Shown here: piece after piece, positions 31,146 through 43,255 of the stretch | Position numbering within the stretch: position 1 is the stretch's first letter | Layout of the letters: each line of letters begins with the position of its first letter | Assembly: GCA_019915015.1 (NCBI GenBank) | Contig: JAHBBC010000039.1 | Span: forward strand, 124,001 to 188,000 | Source: Auriscalpium vulgare | Lineage: Eukaryota > Basidiomycota > Agaricomycetes > Russulales > Auriscalpiaceae | Direction of reading: 5' to 3' | DNA: 64,000 nucleotides | Translations under genes and position numbers: made by a program | Notes under the pieces: model-generated | Database searches by the model: none | What the model saw: only the letters and a program-made list of their open reading frames with translations | Told to the model about the DNA's origin: nothing

Positions 31146-34010
31146 GATATTGGACCCGAGGTCCTGTGTACAGGATCGACATCTTTGCACTGAGGGCCTT
31201 ACACACTACACGACCCGCCCTCGCGATCAATCTCCCCCGCGCACGCACCGCGTTCATTACCTCGTCCCCCTCGCAATGCGCGCGCTGTACCCAACCCCGC
31301 AACTCTGCGCCAGAGCGGACTCGTGCATCGCCTTCCTGCCTCACGTGTCGTCCGCTCCCGAAGGACGTCGATCACCCCGGGTCCTCAAGCGCAAGCGCAG
31401 CCATGTCAGTGTTGCCTTTGTCCAGATACCGAGTGCGCGACGACGTGCTGCCCGGGACCCGCGCGGCGCCACGGAGCCACAAGCTGCTGGAGCACTGCGC
31501 GCGTGTGTACACGGCACGGATCAGCGAGAAGCAGAGTGGGCACTGGACGTCAAGAAGGAGCCCGTCTGGACGTTCGCTTCTGTGCGTTGGGTTGTCCCCT
31601 TTGGCCGGCCAATATTGATACCAGTCGTCTTGCAGATGGCTTGCACGCTCGGCGCTCCCGGTTGACAGATGACAGATACAAGGCTCAGATATTCTTGATG
31701 GAAACTCGCCCGCCGCATGGCGCGGGCTGGACCATGTATCATAGCGGAGTGATGTACGTATGTATATCAATGGCACTATTCGTCTTCTAGCAAGCTACGT
31801 CGCGGTCAGGCTGGCCCGGGCGCATGGCAAATGGCAGAAGAATCGCGCGGGCTGCGGGAAACACATCAACATCTACGAATTGGAGGAGAACGAACTCGCC
31901 CAACGAGGCAGCGCTGCGTGCAACCATCCATGCGAAAGACTCGTGTTGAGGTGGGAATCCAGGGAGCTCGCGGGGGACGACGCATATATGCGCAGCGTGA
32001 GCGGGTCTTGGTCGATGGGAACGCTGATGGGCGAGACCGAGCTGGGCGGACGCAGCGGCGCAACAACGCGGGTGCACGCGAACCCCAGGTGCGACTGCTG
32101 GTCACCAGTCTAAGGTGCGACACCGTGGTAGGTCCATAGGCCTCGCGGCGGGGGTCAGAACTTTGGCACAAGCGCGAAGGGCAAGCTGGGGCTCGCCGAT
32201 ACAGTCGCAAGGCCTGCGGGACCGAGGAGAATCGTGAGATTGGCCCGCCTGGCCGAGCTTGGACCGTGCTTCTGGGGACTACCGGTGAGCCTCCCTTCGC
32301 GCGCACCCATTTGGATCAAGCTACATACCGGCACCCCGACTTGTTGCAGTACGGCCTCGACAGAATCTCAAGCGGACGTCTGATTTGGCGGACACCCACT
32401 CGTGCTTGCCCGATGCGTGTCGCCCTGCCCGCGTGCGCCATGCTCAGCATACGCCGGCTCGACTGCGGCGCGCCCCAATAACGCAACACATATATCCGCT
32501 GTCTCCGTCTCCCCTGACTATCTCTTCCGCACGCCGGTCTTTGACAACGCGCCTCCAGATGCCAGGTTTCATCTGTCGCGATTCTCTCGGTCTTGCTATC
32601 AGGCTGCACCAACGCGGCAGCATATATACATGCGCACGTCGCTTTTTTGCAGGCATCGTGGTCCCATAATTTCGAGCTCGACAAGGACAGGGCTCATCGA
32701 CATCGTCCGATACGAGCGTAGCCGTCTTCCCCGTAGTCTCGGAATCCGTCGACGTCGACTAAGATCGTGGCGAGCGCGCACGCGCCGGCGCCGCCGTGCA
32801 CTCTACATCATCATCCCTATTACGAGCAAGATCAATTAGACTGTACCGTAGTTGAACAAGAAAGCGTACCTTGAGCATGATGCTATCCATACCCGCGCGG
32901 CATGCGTCTGTCATTGCCTTCGAAACCGACTTGAACTTTGTATGCGCCGTCTGTCATGAGCGCCCAGTATTCAAGACCGGCTGCTGGTTGAAATCAATAT
33001 CGATCGGCCATGAGAAACGTCGAAACGAACGCACCTGGGGCCGACGCTGAATCCAGGCGATCGCGCGTCCCGTTGAAACATTCCGTTGGCCCACGCAACT
33101 CGTCTTGTCCGCATTGACGTCCGTGCCACCAGATGCGCACCGAAATCCTGCATCGCGACGCGTCCGCCTCCACCGTGCTGCTTCGACCACCCTGCTCCCC
33201 GTCCATCGTTCCCCTGGATCCATGCGCGACGGATTCCAGCGGCTGTGGTTCGGTGTCGCCGGGCGATCCCGGCGGATGCGCCCATGTGGTTGCGTTCTGA
33301 ACGGAACAGTTAGTGGACATGGCCAGCGCGCGCGTTTGACGACCCGTCGATTTAGCCTGGTGAGCGACGTCCTGCCGGAGTAAATTTCGGGTTAAGGCGT
33401 CCCATAGTCCACGTCGGGGTAGGGCTGCGAGGTCTGGGTACGGCGTGCCCAGAGAGAGGGGTGGGGTGACGAGCGTGGGCGGGTCCGCGGACGAACGCGG
33501 CGTGCGTAGAGGATCCTCTGCGGAAAATATCGATCTTTATGGTCTGATGTCAGAGAGAGAAAGAGAAAGTCGATGGCTACACACCAGGCGGGTTGTTGTG
33601 CGAGTCGATGGAGTTCGTTCACCGTCAAACGCGCAGAGGCAGAAGGAGGCGGCGGGAAGGAAGGTCGACAGCCCGAGCTACGTATGGCTCGCCGCGAAGA
33701 GTAGTGGAGGCACCGCAGGACGCACGATTAGCGGGAGGCGCACGGATGATGTCGACGTGGGACTCTGGGAGGTCAACGACAGCAAGGCAGTCGGAGAAGA
33801 CACGACTCACGATAGTACGAACAGATGCTCTTGCACGGGGACCTGGGTAGCGTCGATGGTAGAGCGCAGTTCCTTCGATGGGCCAGGGTGCTGTCAGCCT
33901 GACGGTCGAAGTCGAATCATGGCTGCAATCGCGCTAGGGCGGCTCTGGGTTGTTGCTCAATTGAGACTGCCCGCGAAGATGGACAGACAGAACTTTGAGG
34001 AATGACATAG
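31146..34010. repeat. Dispersed repeats R3, R1, R2, R3 in series
   Basis: R1 at 32280-32790, R2 at 32860-33310 (marked by GCGTACCTTGAGCATGATGC and GCATGCGTCTGTCATTGCC) and R3 at 33500-34010 follow one another. The same order is present inverted at 44830-43260 and partly at 59840-61050. This looks like one long dispersed repeat of about 1.8 kb. No conserved reading frame was found in any copy. Confidence 0.6.
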
Positions 34011-34660
34011 GATGGCAGAAGAGTCACTGCCAACGGAGCTGAGAGTGTCACTCAAGGTGCGTCCAGCGGGACCAGGTGCTCTCGGTCAAATGGCACGACG
34101 TGCAGAAAACGATTTTGAAGGGCAAAGGCCCGGGCCTCCATGCCAGGGCCGCCTCCGCATCAGCGGAGTCCCCGGAGGCAGCACGACTTGGACTACGACA
34201 TCACAGACCATGATCATGAAGATATTGGCTCGACACCGCAAATATGGAGCCCGACGACCGGATTGAATCAGACACGTAGCGGCGGGCTCTCTTCGCCTTG
34301 GTTGGTGAAGAGATTGGCCCGGGCCTGAGCTCGCCATTTGTGAACTTTGAAGGACTTCATCGCCGACACACCATCACAGCCCTCCGCTCCAACACATCCC
34401 TCATCCCAGGCTCCGGATACTACTTCTTGTAGTGCACTCGGATTTGCACTGGGATGTCTTGGAGCTCCCTCACGTTGACTCTTACCCTGTTTTACCGACT
34501 TTGACCGACTTTTACTCCATAATTACCGTAAATTTCCGTCAAAATGGGGCCGGTAAATCTACTGTAAATCTCGGCTGTAAAAGTGGCCCTCCCTGAGCAC
34601 CTGAGTAAATCTACGGTAACTCTCGAGCCGGATCGACTTTCCCCGAACCCTACAGCGAGT
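34011..34660. other. Gene-free stretch with TTTAC/GTAAA cluster
   Basis: No gene recognised. At 34490-34625 there is a dense run of TTTACCGACTTT, GTAAATCTACTGTAAATC and related motifs on both strands, AT-richer than its surroundings. Confidence 0.4.
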
Positions 34661-34689
34661 GGCGGAAGGAAGAGAGAACAGGATCGATT

Positions 34690-36215
34690 CGATTAGGCGA
34701 CCAAGTCGCACGGCACGCTCGCACCTTCAGAGCCCACAACCAACGACATACGGACTCTGACTCCTGGCCCACCTCTCTTACGATGGTATCGGTATCGGCA
34801 CAGAGGATCACTGGTACGTCCATCCCTGCATAGCCTGTTACAATGTAACTCACCTTGGCAAATCTGTCGACACACAAGGACGACACGCTACGACGCGCAA
34901 AACTGGGCAGCCGTAGCACTGTCCTCAAGGCCTCAGGCCTCAAGATGATCTAACCAGAACGCGATTCGCTGAGTAGGATTTGTGTGTTGATGCGCAAAAG
35001 TCTGGCGGTGCGTCGTCCTCCCGGTTTTGACTCTGCGCGCTCTCACTGACGACTTGCGTAGACTTTTTCACTCTCTTCTAAGTATCGTCAAGCACCGCTG
35101 CCTACACCCCACATGCATGACAACGAGCGCTCCTCGAACATTTCTTTCATTTACCCTGAAATTCGCGCGACAGCGGTATCGGCTTTCCGTACGCATTGCG
35201 CCCGCCCTTCGACACCGTGTCGAACCCCGCCGCACGTCGACAAGCCTCACAGGCAGGCGCCTGGCGAAGGACTACGCAGTCCTGGCGAAGCTATCGGTAA
35301 GTCCTTCCGTTGCTTTTGCGGTCATGTACTCACCGACTCCGGGCAGGACGTCGCTGTCCCGTCAATGGTTGCTCCCTCTCGTCTCGTGGAGGCATGTCCA
35401 CGCTAAGCCTGGCTCGCCTCACGCTAGTCTATGCAGGCCAGACGAGTGATCGCATAGCCCAGAGGTGCGCAAGATCGTTTCTTCGCATTAAGGAGATGTA
35501 CTGACGACCTGCGCGACAAAGCTTGACCTTTCTCAGCCAAGAGGATCCGCTGGCGTTCGATACCACCGCCATTTATCGATGTTGCCCCAAGACGCTGGCA
35601 CCAGAACGGGCGCAAGATTGACTGCCCCGCGCAAGCAGGACGAGGTCGCGTGCGGCAATGTGTGCATCGTGTAGAAGCCGACGACGATGGTGGAGCTTGA
35701 ACGGTATGTTCTCGCCCTTTCGACCGCGCGTCGCCGTTCTCACTTCCACCCAGGCTCCCAGCTCGCTGTGCCGAAGCTCGTAGTCCTGATAGTCTTCTTT
35801 GTATGCATGGCACCAACAACATTGTTTGCCTTCCGACTCGCATCTTTTCTTGCGCTAACACTACCGCGACAAATCTCGTCTCGACCCGGGACGTTCAAAG
35901 TTGAGCCGTAAATGCTGGACTCGCTGCTGTGCGGCTAGGGCGGGCGGCGAGGCTGTGTCTTGCCGATGCCTCGTGCCCAAAGACTCGCAGCGGCGCGCAT
36001 GCCTTCCTCGCAAGCCGAACGCGCGCGGCACAATACGAAGGTCCCCTGCTCGACCTCGGGGCACAGCAGAAACTGAAAGATATTGCTACAGACTCACTGC
36101 GAATGACGTTAGGTATGCGCGCGAAATTACGGGGCATGGGAAGCGGGCGTCTGATCGCATCGCATCGCAGGGCTCGGCTGACGAACACAGGTACGCTGCA
36201 TGGCAGAGCGCTGAT
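34690..36215 (-). other. Module H upstream of D
   Basis: Copy of module H (see 22930-24470). On the minus strand a plausible donor follows CGACAGATTTGCCAAG at about 34857. The YKEDYQDYELRHSELGAWVE stretch is present at about 35740-35800, but the frame beyond it meets a stop (LGQHR then TAA) that the copy near gene B lacks. Confidence 0.35.
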
Positions 36216-36230
36216 TCTTATCGCCCATAT

Positions 36231-36260
36231 GCGTCCACAAGGGTCTACAAGGGTCCACAG
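36231..36260. promoter_or_regulatory. Triple GTCCACA box upstream of D
   Basis: GCGTCCACAAG, GGTCTACAAG, GGTCCACAG in tandem, as upstream of genes B, C and E. Confidence 0.4.
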
Positions 36261-36341
36261 GCCCGCCAATCTCTTTTCTCGTCGCCCACGTACCCTACGC
36301 ACCAACATCGTCCTCGACCGTATCCACCCACTACTACCAAC

Positions 36342-36566
36342 ATGCCTCTTGCTATACGCAGATCGACAACTATCGTTCAGCGAGGCTCGTCTACAACGTT
36401 CTCAGTCCAGAGGACCCCGCGCCCGGCCGACTCGCCCGTCCTCGAGACGGCGGTCACGCTGGCCCAAATGTTCGGTCAGGTCGGGACTCTGGTGCCCATA
36501 CCCGCGGTGTCAAGCATAGTGCTAGCTCATCGCAATCACACTTGGTTCCTTTCTGTTCCGGTCTGA
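36342..36566 (+). pseudogene. Gene D: truncated first exon of the MLKL-like family
   Basis: ATG 36342 (MPLAIRRSTTIVQRG) and 57 residues matching exon 1 of B and C (FSVQRTPRPADSP, VGTLVPIPAVS), then an abrupt switch to unrelated sequence and a stop at 36566. It faces gene C tail to tail. It looks like a truncated duplicate of a 5' end with its promoter. Confidence 0.65.
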
Positions 36567-36693
36567 CTTCAGTGTTGTCGTGGCATCGCAACTTCCAAGT
36601 ATTGGGGTTTGGTCATCTGGGGTGTAGATCTAGTGTATCTTTGTATATACTACAGACCATCTACATAGCGCAGGCCCCCCTATGGGTTTAATC

Positions 36694-39590
36694 CTATCCT
36701 ACTCTATCCAGTACATCACTTGTATGAGTTAGAATAACACCAAATCTCTCATCAGGGTTGCGATGTCTAGACTGATCCAATGGGTGTACTATAAACCTGG
36801 CAATATACAATCACCTCAGTATAGGCACACACCATATTGATGTGGAGAAGAGCTTACCTTGGCCCGCTTGTCTCTAACAATGTGAGAGATGTCTTATAAT
36901 TCATAGACCAAGGGGTTTTACCATTATTAACTAGTTGAATGTGATGACTGTTTCCAGCTGGATCCACCTCCACAATAACATCATAATTGAGTTCTTGAGG
37001 CTCCAATTTGTCCAAATTCATAGTGGTAGAAGGAGTAGACTGTGGGCTACTGACGGCTGAACAGTTAAGCCAGTATGTGTTTTTGAAATCAGCCTTGAAG
37101 ACTGTGATAATATGATTAATAGAATTGCCATCTATCAAAATATATCTTACTTTTCATAGGGTGTAACTCCACCCCAACTGGCTCATGACCAGACCATATG
37201 GAGTTGAAATCTGTGATGGCCAGAGAGGAGATATAGCATTCGTATTTTAAGGAGAACAGCCTTCGACTGGTGCCAGATGTTGGCGGTGCAAAATGGATAG
37301 TAGTGCTGAATCTAATATTTAATATTAGCATAAAGTACTATTTAGCACTATAATGAGATGCTACCTTCTATCTCCCAAAAACCTCATAAATTGGTCTGGG
37401 CCTTCTTGAAAGATTAAAGCATCCATGTCATTTGTATTGAAACTATTCTGGCTCCAATTTGACATGATGTGGAAACCATATCTGGCAGTAGGGTCTCGAT
37501 CGAAGATGTTGAATAACTGGCAGAAAGCAGGGCTACTGTTTGTAACATAGCCCACATCCCCCAGCTGTGACTGTGCTGGCAATTCCATTAGGAATTCAAA
37601 TGGATGGCTTCTACCTGTGATACTGGGTAGGAACGGGACTGTCAAGGAACAGCATTCCTTAGTCTCAACATCCCACACAGAAGGCTGAAACATACTTGGA
37701 GAGCCTATAAGAGTACCACAAACTGTTCCATATAGAAAGCCAGACATATGGTAGTGCTGTCCTGTGGGAGTTTTGCGCTGCAGCTACAAAAGTCCTCAAC
37801 AATTATGAACACAAGATCAGGTGACAATACTAACCGCAAAAAAAATGTGAGCCTGAATAACTCTGAATAAGTCACGATTCCGAATTTCTGTTGCCTTAGC
37901 AGAAGGGGGCATGATTGATGTTGGCTGTAGTTGAGACTCTTTGGATGGTAGCCCAACCACCACCTTATGAGTCTTGTCATTGACAACCAATGTGCTGTTC
38001 TAATTAAAAATGCCATGTCAGCTATTGTCTTATTGTATATTGAGGGGTAGCAGCACTTACTTGGATGAAGAAACAAAGTTGACCTCTGTCTAAAGACAGA
38101 CGTTGTGCAATGAATGATGCAGCTGACTGTATGTTTTCAATATTTGGGATTATCTAAATATCAAACAACAGGTACTGACCAACAGATCACTGGCCTGATA
38201 GGTGCATAAGTAGTGAAGCATTGTCACAGGGAGGGGAAAACATACTGCTTGAAGAAGCTTGCTTACACCCAGGTCTGTCTCCTCAGTTTGAGCAACACGG
38301 TGCATGTATGAGGCATATTCAAGTGCTTCTACTGCAAGAAGTTGGTACACATCTAGGGGCAATTGAAAATAAAGCATTGTACCATTTGATAGCAAGATGA
38401 ATGGATTAGGTGTTTCCTCATCAGAGTATCCAACAAGCTGTGGGAGGTTTGCATGGCTAAGACAATGAACATCAGGAACAAGGTTGGTTATAAATCCAGA
38501 TAACATACAAGAGATTCTGCAAGATCTTCACTTCTTCTGCCCACTACAGATTTGTGACCAAGTCATTACACATTGTTGTGGGCCAGCAATTGGACACACC
38601 AATTTCTTCTCTTTCTTGTGCTGCCCATGATATGTCTTCACCAGTACCTTCTGTCCATCCACAATTCCTTCTGTAGTACCAGAGAACCATCCACTGGCAA
38701 GCGACTCATTGTTCATCCTCTGTAGCTTAACATCAGACTGATGATATCTGCGAAACTGCGAAACATACAGTGAGCACACCTAACACACAGCCTACCACAG
38801 AGGAAAGGACACATACCCCATGGATGTCCTTTGATAAAGAGGAGCTAGGGCTTCGGGCGGATAGCACAGCTTGCTGTATATCCAACAGCCGTGCCGATTG
38901 CATATGCAGCGCACACTGCACTGCAACCATAGAGGTAACCTACACCCACCTAATCAGAATTGGTGCTCACTCATTATTTCAACACCTCACCTGAAATGAT
39001 GCTTGCATATCCTGCAAACGGCCCTCGTGCCTGTCGAGGAGGCCTGAGAATTTCGACCCGGACAGGATTCGTCGGGTTACACTGGCAGAAGCAATCTGCT
39101 TCATGGCGTCTCGCAAGGAAATAAGCACGCTGTAGGAAATCAGTCACGAGAACCATCAACGTAAGTGCACGAACCCACTTCTCGAACTTAACAACGTTAT
39201 CGAGCAATATCTGGGGTGCGTCACTCCATTTATCCTCCATCGCCTCCTGGAGCTCGCATAGAATCGTGAAAGCCCGCTGCGCGAGGCGGAAGCAGCGATC
39301 GCGATTGGCTTGAACACGCTGAATCACGGGCGACAGCTGAGCGCTAGTTTATAAGCTCAAGAGCGACAAAAACGTACGGTGTATGCGTCCAAGACGCCTA
39401 GGAGAGCCGTCGCGGTGACCGACACCGCGGGGATGGGCACCAGAGTCGCGACCTGAGTGAACATGTGGGCCAGTGTTAGCCCAGTGTCGACTGCGGGCGA
39501 CGCGGCCGGGCGCGGGGTCCTCTGGACTGAGAACGTCGTAGACGAGGCTCTTTGGACGATAGCAGTCGATCCGCGGAGAAAGGGAGGCAT
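36694..39590 (-). CDS. Gene C: MLKL-like N-terminal domain plus pseudokinase-like domain, apparently intact
   Basis: ATG 39590 (MPPFLRGSTAIVQRAS). Exons with GT-AG borders: 39378-39590, 39179-39318, 38991-39129, 38817-38939, 38600-38755, 38509-38543, 38456 downward, further exons between 38300 and 37360, one about 37165-37320, 36858-37101 and 36694-36796 (stop TAG). The first four have the same length and phase as in gene A. Residues 1-165: helical domain (NRDRCFRLAQRAFTIL, MEDKWSDAPQ, LISLRDAMKQI). Residues about 205-330: kinase-like N-lobe with GWFSGTTEGIVDGQKVLVK (beta-3 Lys), WAEEVKILQNL (alpha-C Glu) and QLVGYSDEETPNPFILLSNG (hinge). The expected HRD and DFG motifs are absent (NSTLVVNDKTHKVVVGLPSK lies in their place), so a pseudokinase is likely. 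The C-terminal half has QLGDVGYV, FNIFDRD and IWSGHEPVGVEL, unrecognised. MLKL in animals is a 4-helix bundle plus pseudokinase that kills cells by attacking membranes; the same role here is inference. Confidence 0.65.
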
Positions 39591-39669
39591 GTCGGTAGTA
39601 GTACAGGTGGTTGAGGACGATGTTGGTGCTAGGGTACGTGGGCGACGAGAAAAGAAAGCAGGCGCGGGG

Positions 39670-39702
39670 CTGTGGACCCTTGCGGACCCTTGTGGACACA
39701 TA
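39670..39702. promoter_or_regulatory. Triple GTCCACA box upstream of gene C (inverted)
   Basis: Reverse complement reads GTGTCCACAAG, GGTCCGCAAG, GGTCCACAG, 80-110 bp before the start codon of gene C. Confidence 0.4.
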
Positions 39703-39719
39703 TGGGCGATAAGAATCAG

Positions 39720-41300
39720 GCAGTGTACCTGTGTTCGTCAGCCGAGCCCTGCGATGCGATCAGACGCCCGCTTTCCATAGCTTCGCGCACACACCTCACA
39801 GCCTTCGAGTTGAGACTGGAGCAATATGTTTCGGATTATACTATGTCCCGAGGGCGAGAGCGCGCGACATTTGTGTTGAGCCGTGTGCGTTCGGCTTGCG
39901 AGGAAGCCATGCGCGCCGCTGCGAGTCTTCGGGCACGAGGCATCGGCAAGACAACAGCCTTCGCCACCCGCTCTAGCCGCACAGCAGCGAGTTCATTATT
40001 CTTGAGACGTCACGAGTCCAGACGAGTAATTTGACGCGGTAGTGTTCACGCAGGAGGATGCGAGTCTGAAGGCAAACAAAGTCGTTGTTGTCGTGCATAC
40101 AAAGAAGACTACCATGACTACCAGCCTCGGTCCATCGAGCTGGGAGCCTGGGTGGAAGTGAGAACACCGACGCACGAGCAAATGGGCGAGAACACGTGTC
40201 TGTTTCAGCTCCACCATCGTCGTCGACTTCTACACGATGCACACATCGCCGCACGCGACCTCATCCTGCATGCGCGGGGTATTCAATCTTGCGCACGTTC
40301 TGTTGCAACCTGCGAGCATCTTGGTGCAACGATACATGCAGGGTGTGGGATTGAAAGTCGGTGGACCGTCTTGGCTGGGGAGATGTCGAGCTCTGTTGCG
40401 TAGTCAGGTCGTCAGTACGTCTCCAAAATGCGAATGAACAATCTCACGCACCTCTGAGCCCGTGTGATTCGTCATCTGGCCTGCATCGCATAGCTTGTGG
40501 CGAGCTAAACTTGGCGTTGACATGTCTCCTCGAGGAGACGAAAGGGGCAACCAATGCTGCAACAGTGAGGACCTGCGAGTGGCGTCGGTGAGTACATGAC
40601 CATGATTACGACAGAGCAACCTTCCTATAGCATCGCCAGAGCTATTTAGTCCTTTGCCAGGCGCCTGCCTGCTAGTGAGGCTCGTCCATGTGTGTCGAGG
40701 GTGGTCGGAATGCATACGAAGAGCCGATACCGCGGCAGCGCGATCTTCAGGGCTAATACACGATAATGATTGGGGAGCGCTCGCTCTCATACGTGTGGGG
40801 TGTAGGGAGCGGTGCTGGACGGTAGAAGGAAGTGAAAATTTCCGTGCAAATCGTCGGTCAACGCAGAGTCCAAAGTGGATACTACGCACCAAACGTCTGC
40901 GCATCCAGCAAGGACCCGAATCCTACTCAGCGGACCATCGTCTCCTGGGCGTTAATCTTGACGTCTCGAAGAGGTGGTACGGCCGGCTGCCCAGTTCAGC
41001 GCATAGTAACCCGTCGTCCTTGTGTCGACAGATTTGCCAGGTGAGTTACGTTGGAACAGACAATGAATGGATGGACGTACCACTGATCCTCTGTGCCGGG
41101 TGCCCAGACCGAAACCATCGTAACAGAGCTGTCTGCCAGAAGTCAGAGTGCGGTCGATAGCCGGTTGTGGGTTCCGTGAAGGCCACGGTGCGACCGTGCT
41201 TGGCCGTAGACTGGTGACCAGCTTGATGTATATCAACAGTGGCGACGGGGTGGGTGCTGTGTAGTTTGGCCGTGCGACTTGGTTTGGTAGCCGAATCGAG
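39720..41300 (+). other. Module H upstream of gene C (inverted copy)
   Basis: Copy of module H pointing away from gene C. Includes a small open frame 40152-40403 with LHHRRRLLHDAHIAARDLIL, preceded in frame by the YKEDYHDYQPRS stretch, and near its distal end the CGACAGATTTGCCAGGTGAG splice-like site (about 41025). The plus-strand frame around 40010-40060 has stops, so exons or decay must be assumed. Confidence 0.35.
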
Positions 41301-43255
41301 TCGACCCCTTCGTTGGGTGCCGCTCTCAGCCGCTCTGTGGCAATGCAAGACCCCTCTATCACCTTCTTTCACCTTCAGCCATTCATACAGACTCCGTCTG
41401 TCCATTTTCGCGGGCAGTCTCAATTGAGCAACAACCCAGAGCTGCCAGCGCGATTGCAGCCATTATCCGACTGACAGCATCTTGGCCCATCGAGAAGCAA
41501 CTGCGCTAACCATTGACGCTACCCTGATACAGGCTGATAGTACCCACCTGCTCATGCCATCGTGAGTCGTGCCAGCTTCGCCAGCTGCCTTGCTCTACCT
41601 CACCGTCTGTTTTTGCAGCGCTTGTTGTTGACCCCTCCATCAGGAAACGGGACCGAGCTTGGTGAGGCTTGCTTGAGGCTTGCCGCGTCTGGACAGCTCC
41701 CCAAGCTCGCAAGACACCCTAGGTCCCCTCTTGACAGACGCATCAAGCTCTACTAAGCGAGCTTGACGCGTCTGGACAGCTTGCCCAAGACCCGTCGCTT
41801 CTAAGGGCTATTCTCACAGATGAGAGCTTGAGAGCTCGGGACAGCTGGTGCAAGCACAGTACATTTTTTTATGCTCGCTACATGATTCAGATAATATTTT
41901 TCATTGCAAGCTGACTACCTTGACTCAAGGATGTATGATAGGTAACCGCCGACATGAGTAAACAAGAGATAACGTTGAGTTACAAGTACTTAAAACTGCC
42001 GTCCTCCACGTTCAAGTCGTTGCCACAATCGCTATGTCGAGCCGGCTGCTCTATGAAAGGCTGCAGACGCCACGGGGGATCGCAGGTGACGTGTCCGTCA
42101 TGAGCCCGTTGTTGCGCGCGGCCTGCCGCGCACCTTTTCATGGGGATTTGTCCTCAGGATATCCTTGCCAGGCGAGCTGGCAACGGGACAGGTGAGACGC
42201 GCGCGTGTATTATGAACACATTACATACGCACCGGAAATGCGTTACCCCACCGCGCCGGGGTCCATGCTCCCGATGTGCCTGCGCCTGCACGCGACGCCG
42301 TTGCTGTTGCTGCCGCCGCCGGGCGGCAACTGTAATTGCACGTACACGTCCTCAAGGCCGTCGTCCTCGAACGAGCCCGCCGGCGAGTGCTCCCGCGACA
42401 CACAGGGAGTGGGCAATAAAGGCGAGCTTGAGCGCGGGCGGCGTAGACGATAGCGAATCGACAGAGTGCCGTGACGTACGACAGCGTTTGCGCGAGCAGT
42501 GCTCAGCTAGACGTGCGGAGGGACTGGTGTTACGTCAATATTGGGAGCGAGAGTGAGCAACGCCGAACATCCAACTGAACCGAACTCGGTGTAGCGGCCA
42601 TAACATGCTGTGCAAGAAAGATAGCAGAATGACTTACCACTGCTGGAGGCCGTCCAGATGGAGAGACGAAGGAGGGCGCAACAGTGTAAGGGGTGTCAGA
42701 TTTGAGAACGTCGTACAGAGGTGCATGCTATGGTGGTGCGGCGCGTGCGGTGTGCTTGAGGTCGAGAGGCGGCCCTATGCGAGAGACAGCAGCCCTATGA
42801 GGGCCCTAGCGCGGGAAGCATCGACATGGGCGCGTGCAATGATTGCGGCGGGAGGATGGGTTCTTGAGGGTGTGGTATGGCACATGCGAGGGAGCGGGCA
42901 CGGTTGGAAGCGATGGAGAGACTGGGTCAGTGACGTGGCAGCAAGAGAGCGCCCAATAGCGGCAGATTCTCGAGGTATTTGTACTCACCTGCATGATAAC
43001 CAGCATACTTGTGTCTACAGTCGGCAGGGACTGGGGTTGTCAAAGCCAGTTGAGGCGGGGTGGCCGCGATGTTGAGCCAGTTCTGAGTGTCGAGGGCATG
43101 CGGCATTGTCGTTGAGCGAGAGCGAGTTCAGCGTGTATGGCGTAGCGAGAGAGCGCCATTATCAACTCTTGAGCGCCAGTGTTGAGTACGTCCTGAACGA
43201 GTGACTCAGTGAGCATGGTAAACGTGAGTGCATAGAGAAATGGAGGCGATTATGT
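41301..43255. other. No recognised gene
   Basis: Contains a short tandem duplication of GCGTCTGGACAGCT-type units (about 41680-41800) and an AT-rich patch (41850-42000). ORFs at 42140-42556 and 42605-43075 (plus) show no domain, no paralogue in the window and no splice pattern; not annotated as genes. Confidence 0.4.

Larger units (their letters stand above)
34660..37553. repeat. Segmental duplication, copy 1
   Basis: Matches 61107-64000 in the same orientation with only scattered single-base differences and small indels (offset about 26,448 bp, changing to 26,441 near 36.6 kb). Contains module H, first-exon copy D, and the 3' part of gene C. The left border is near GGAAGGAAGAGAGAACAGG; the right border is not visible because copy 2 reaches the window edge. 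Confidence 0.9.
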
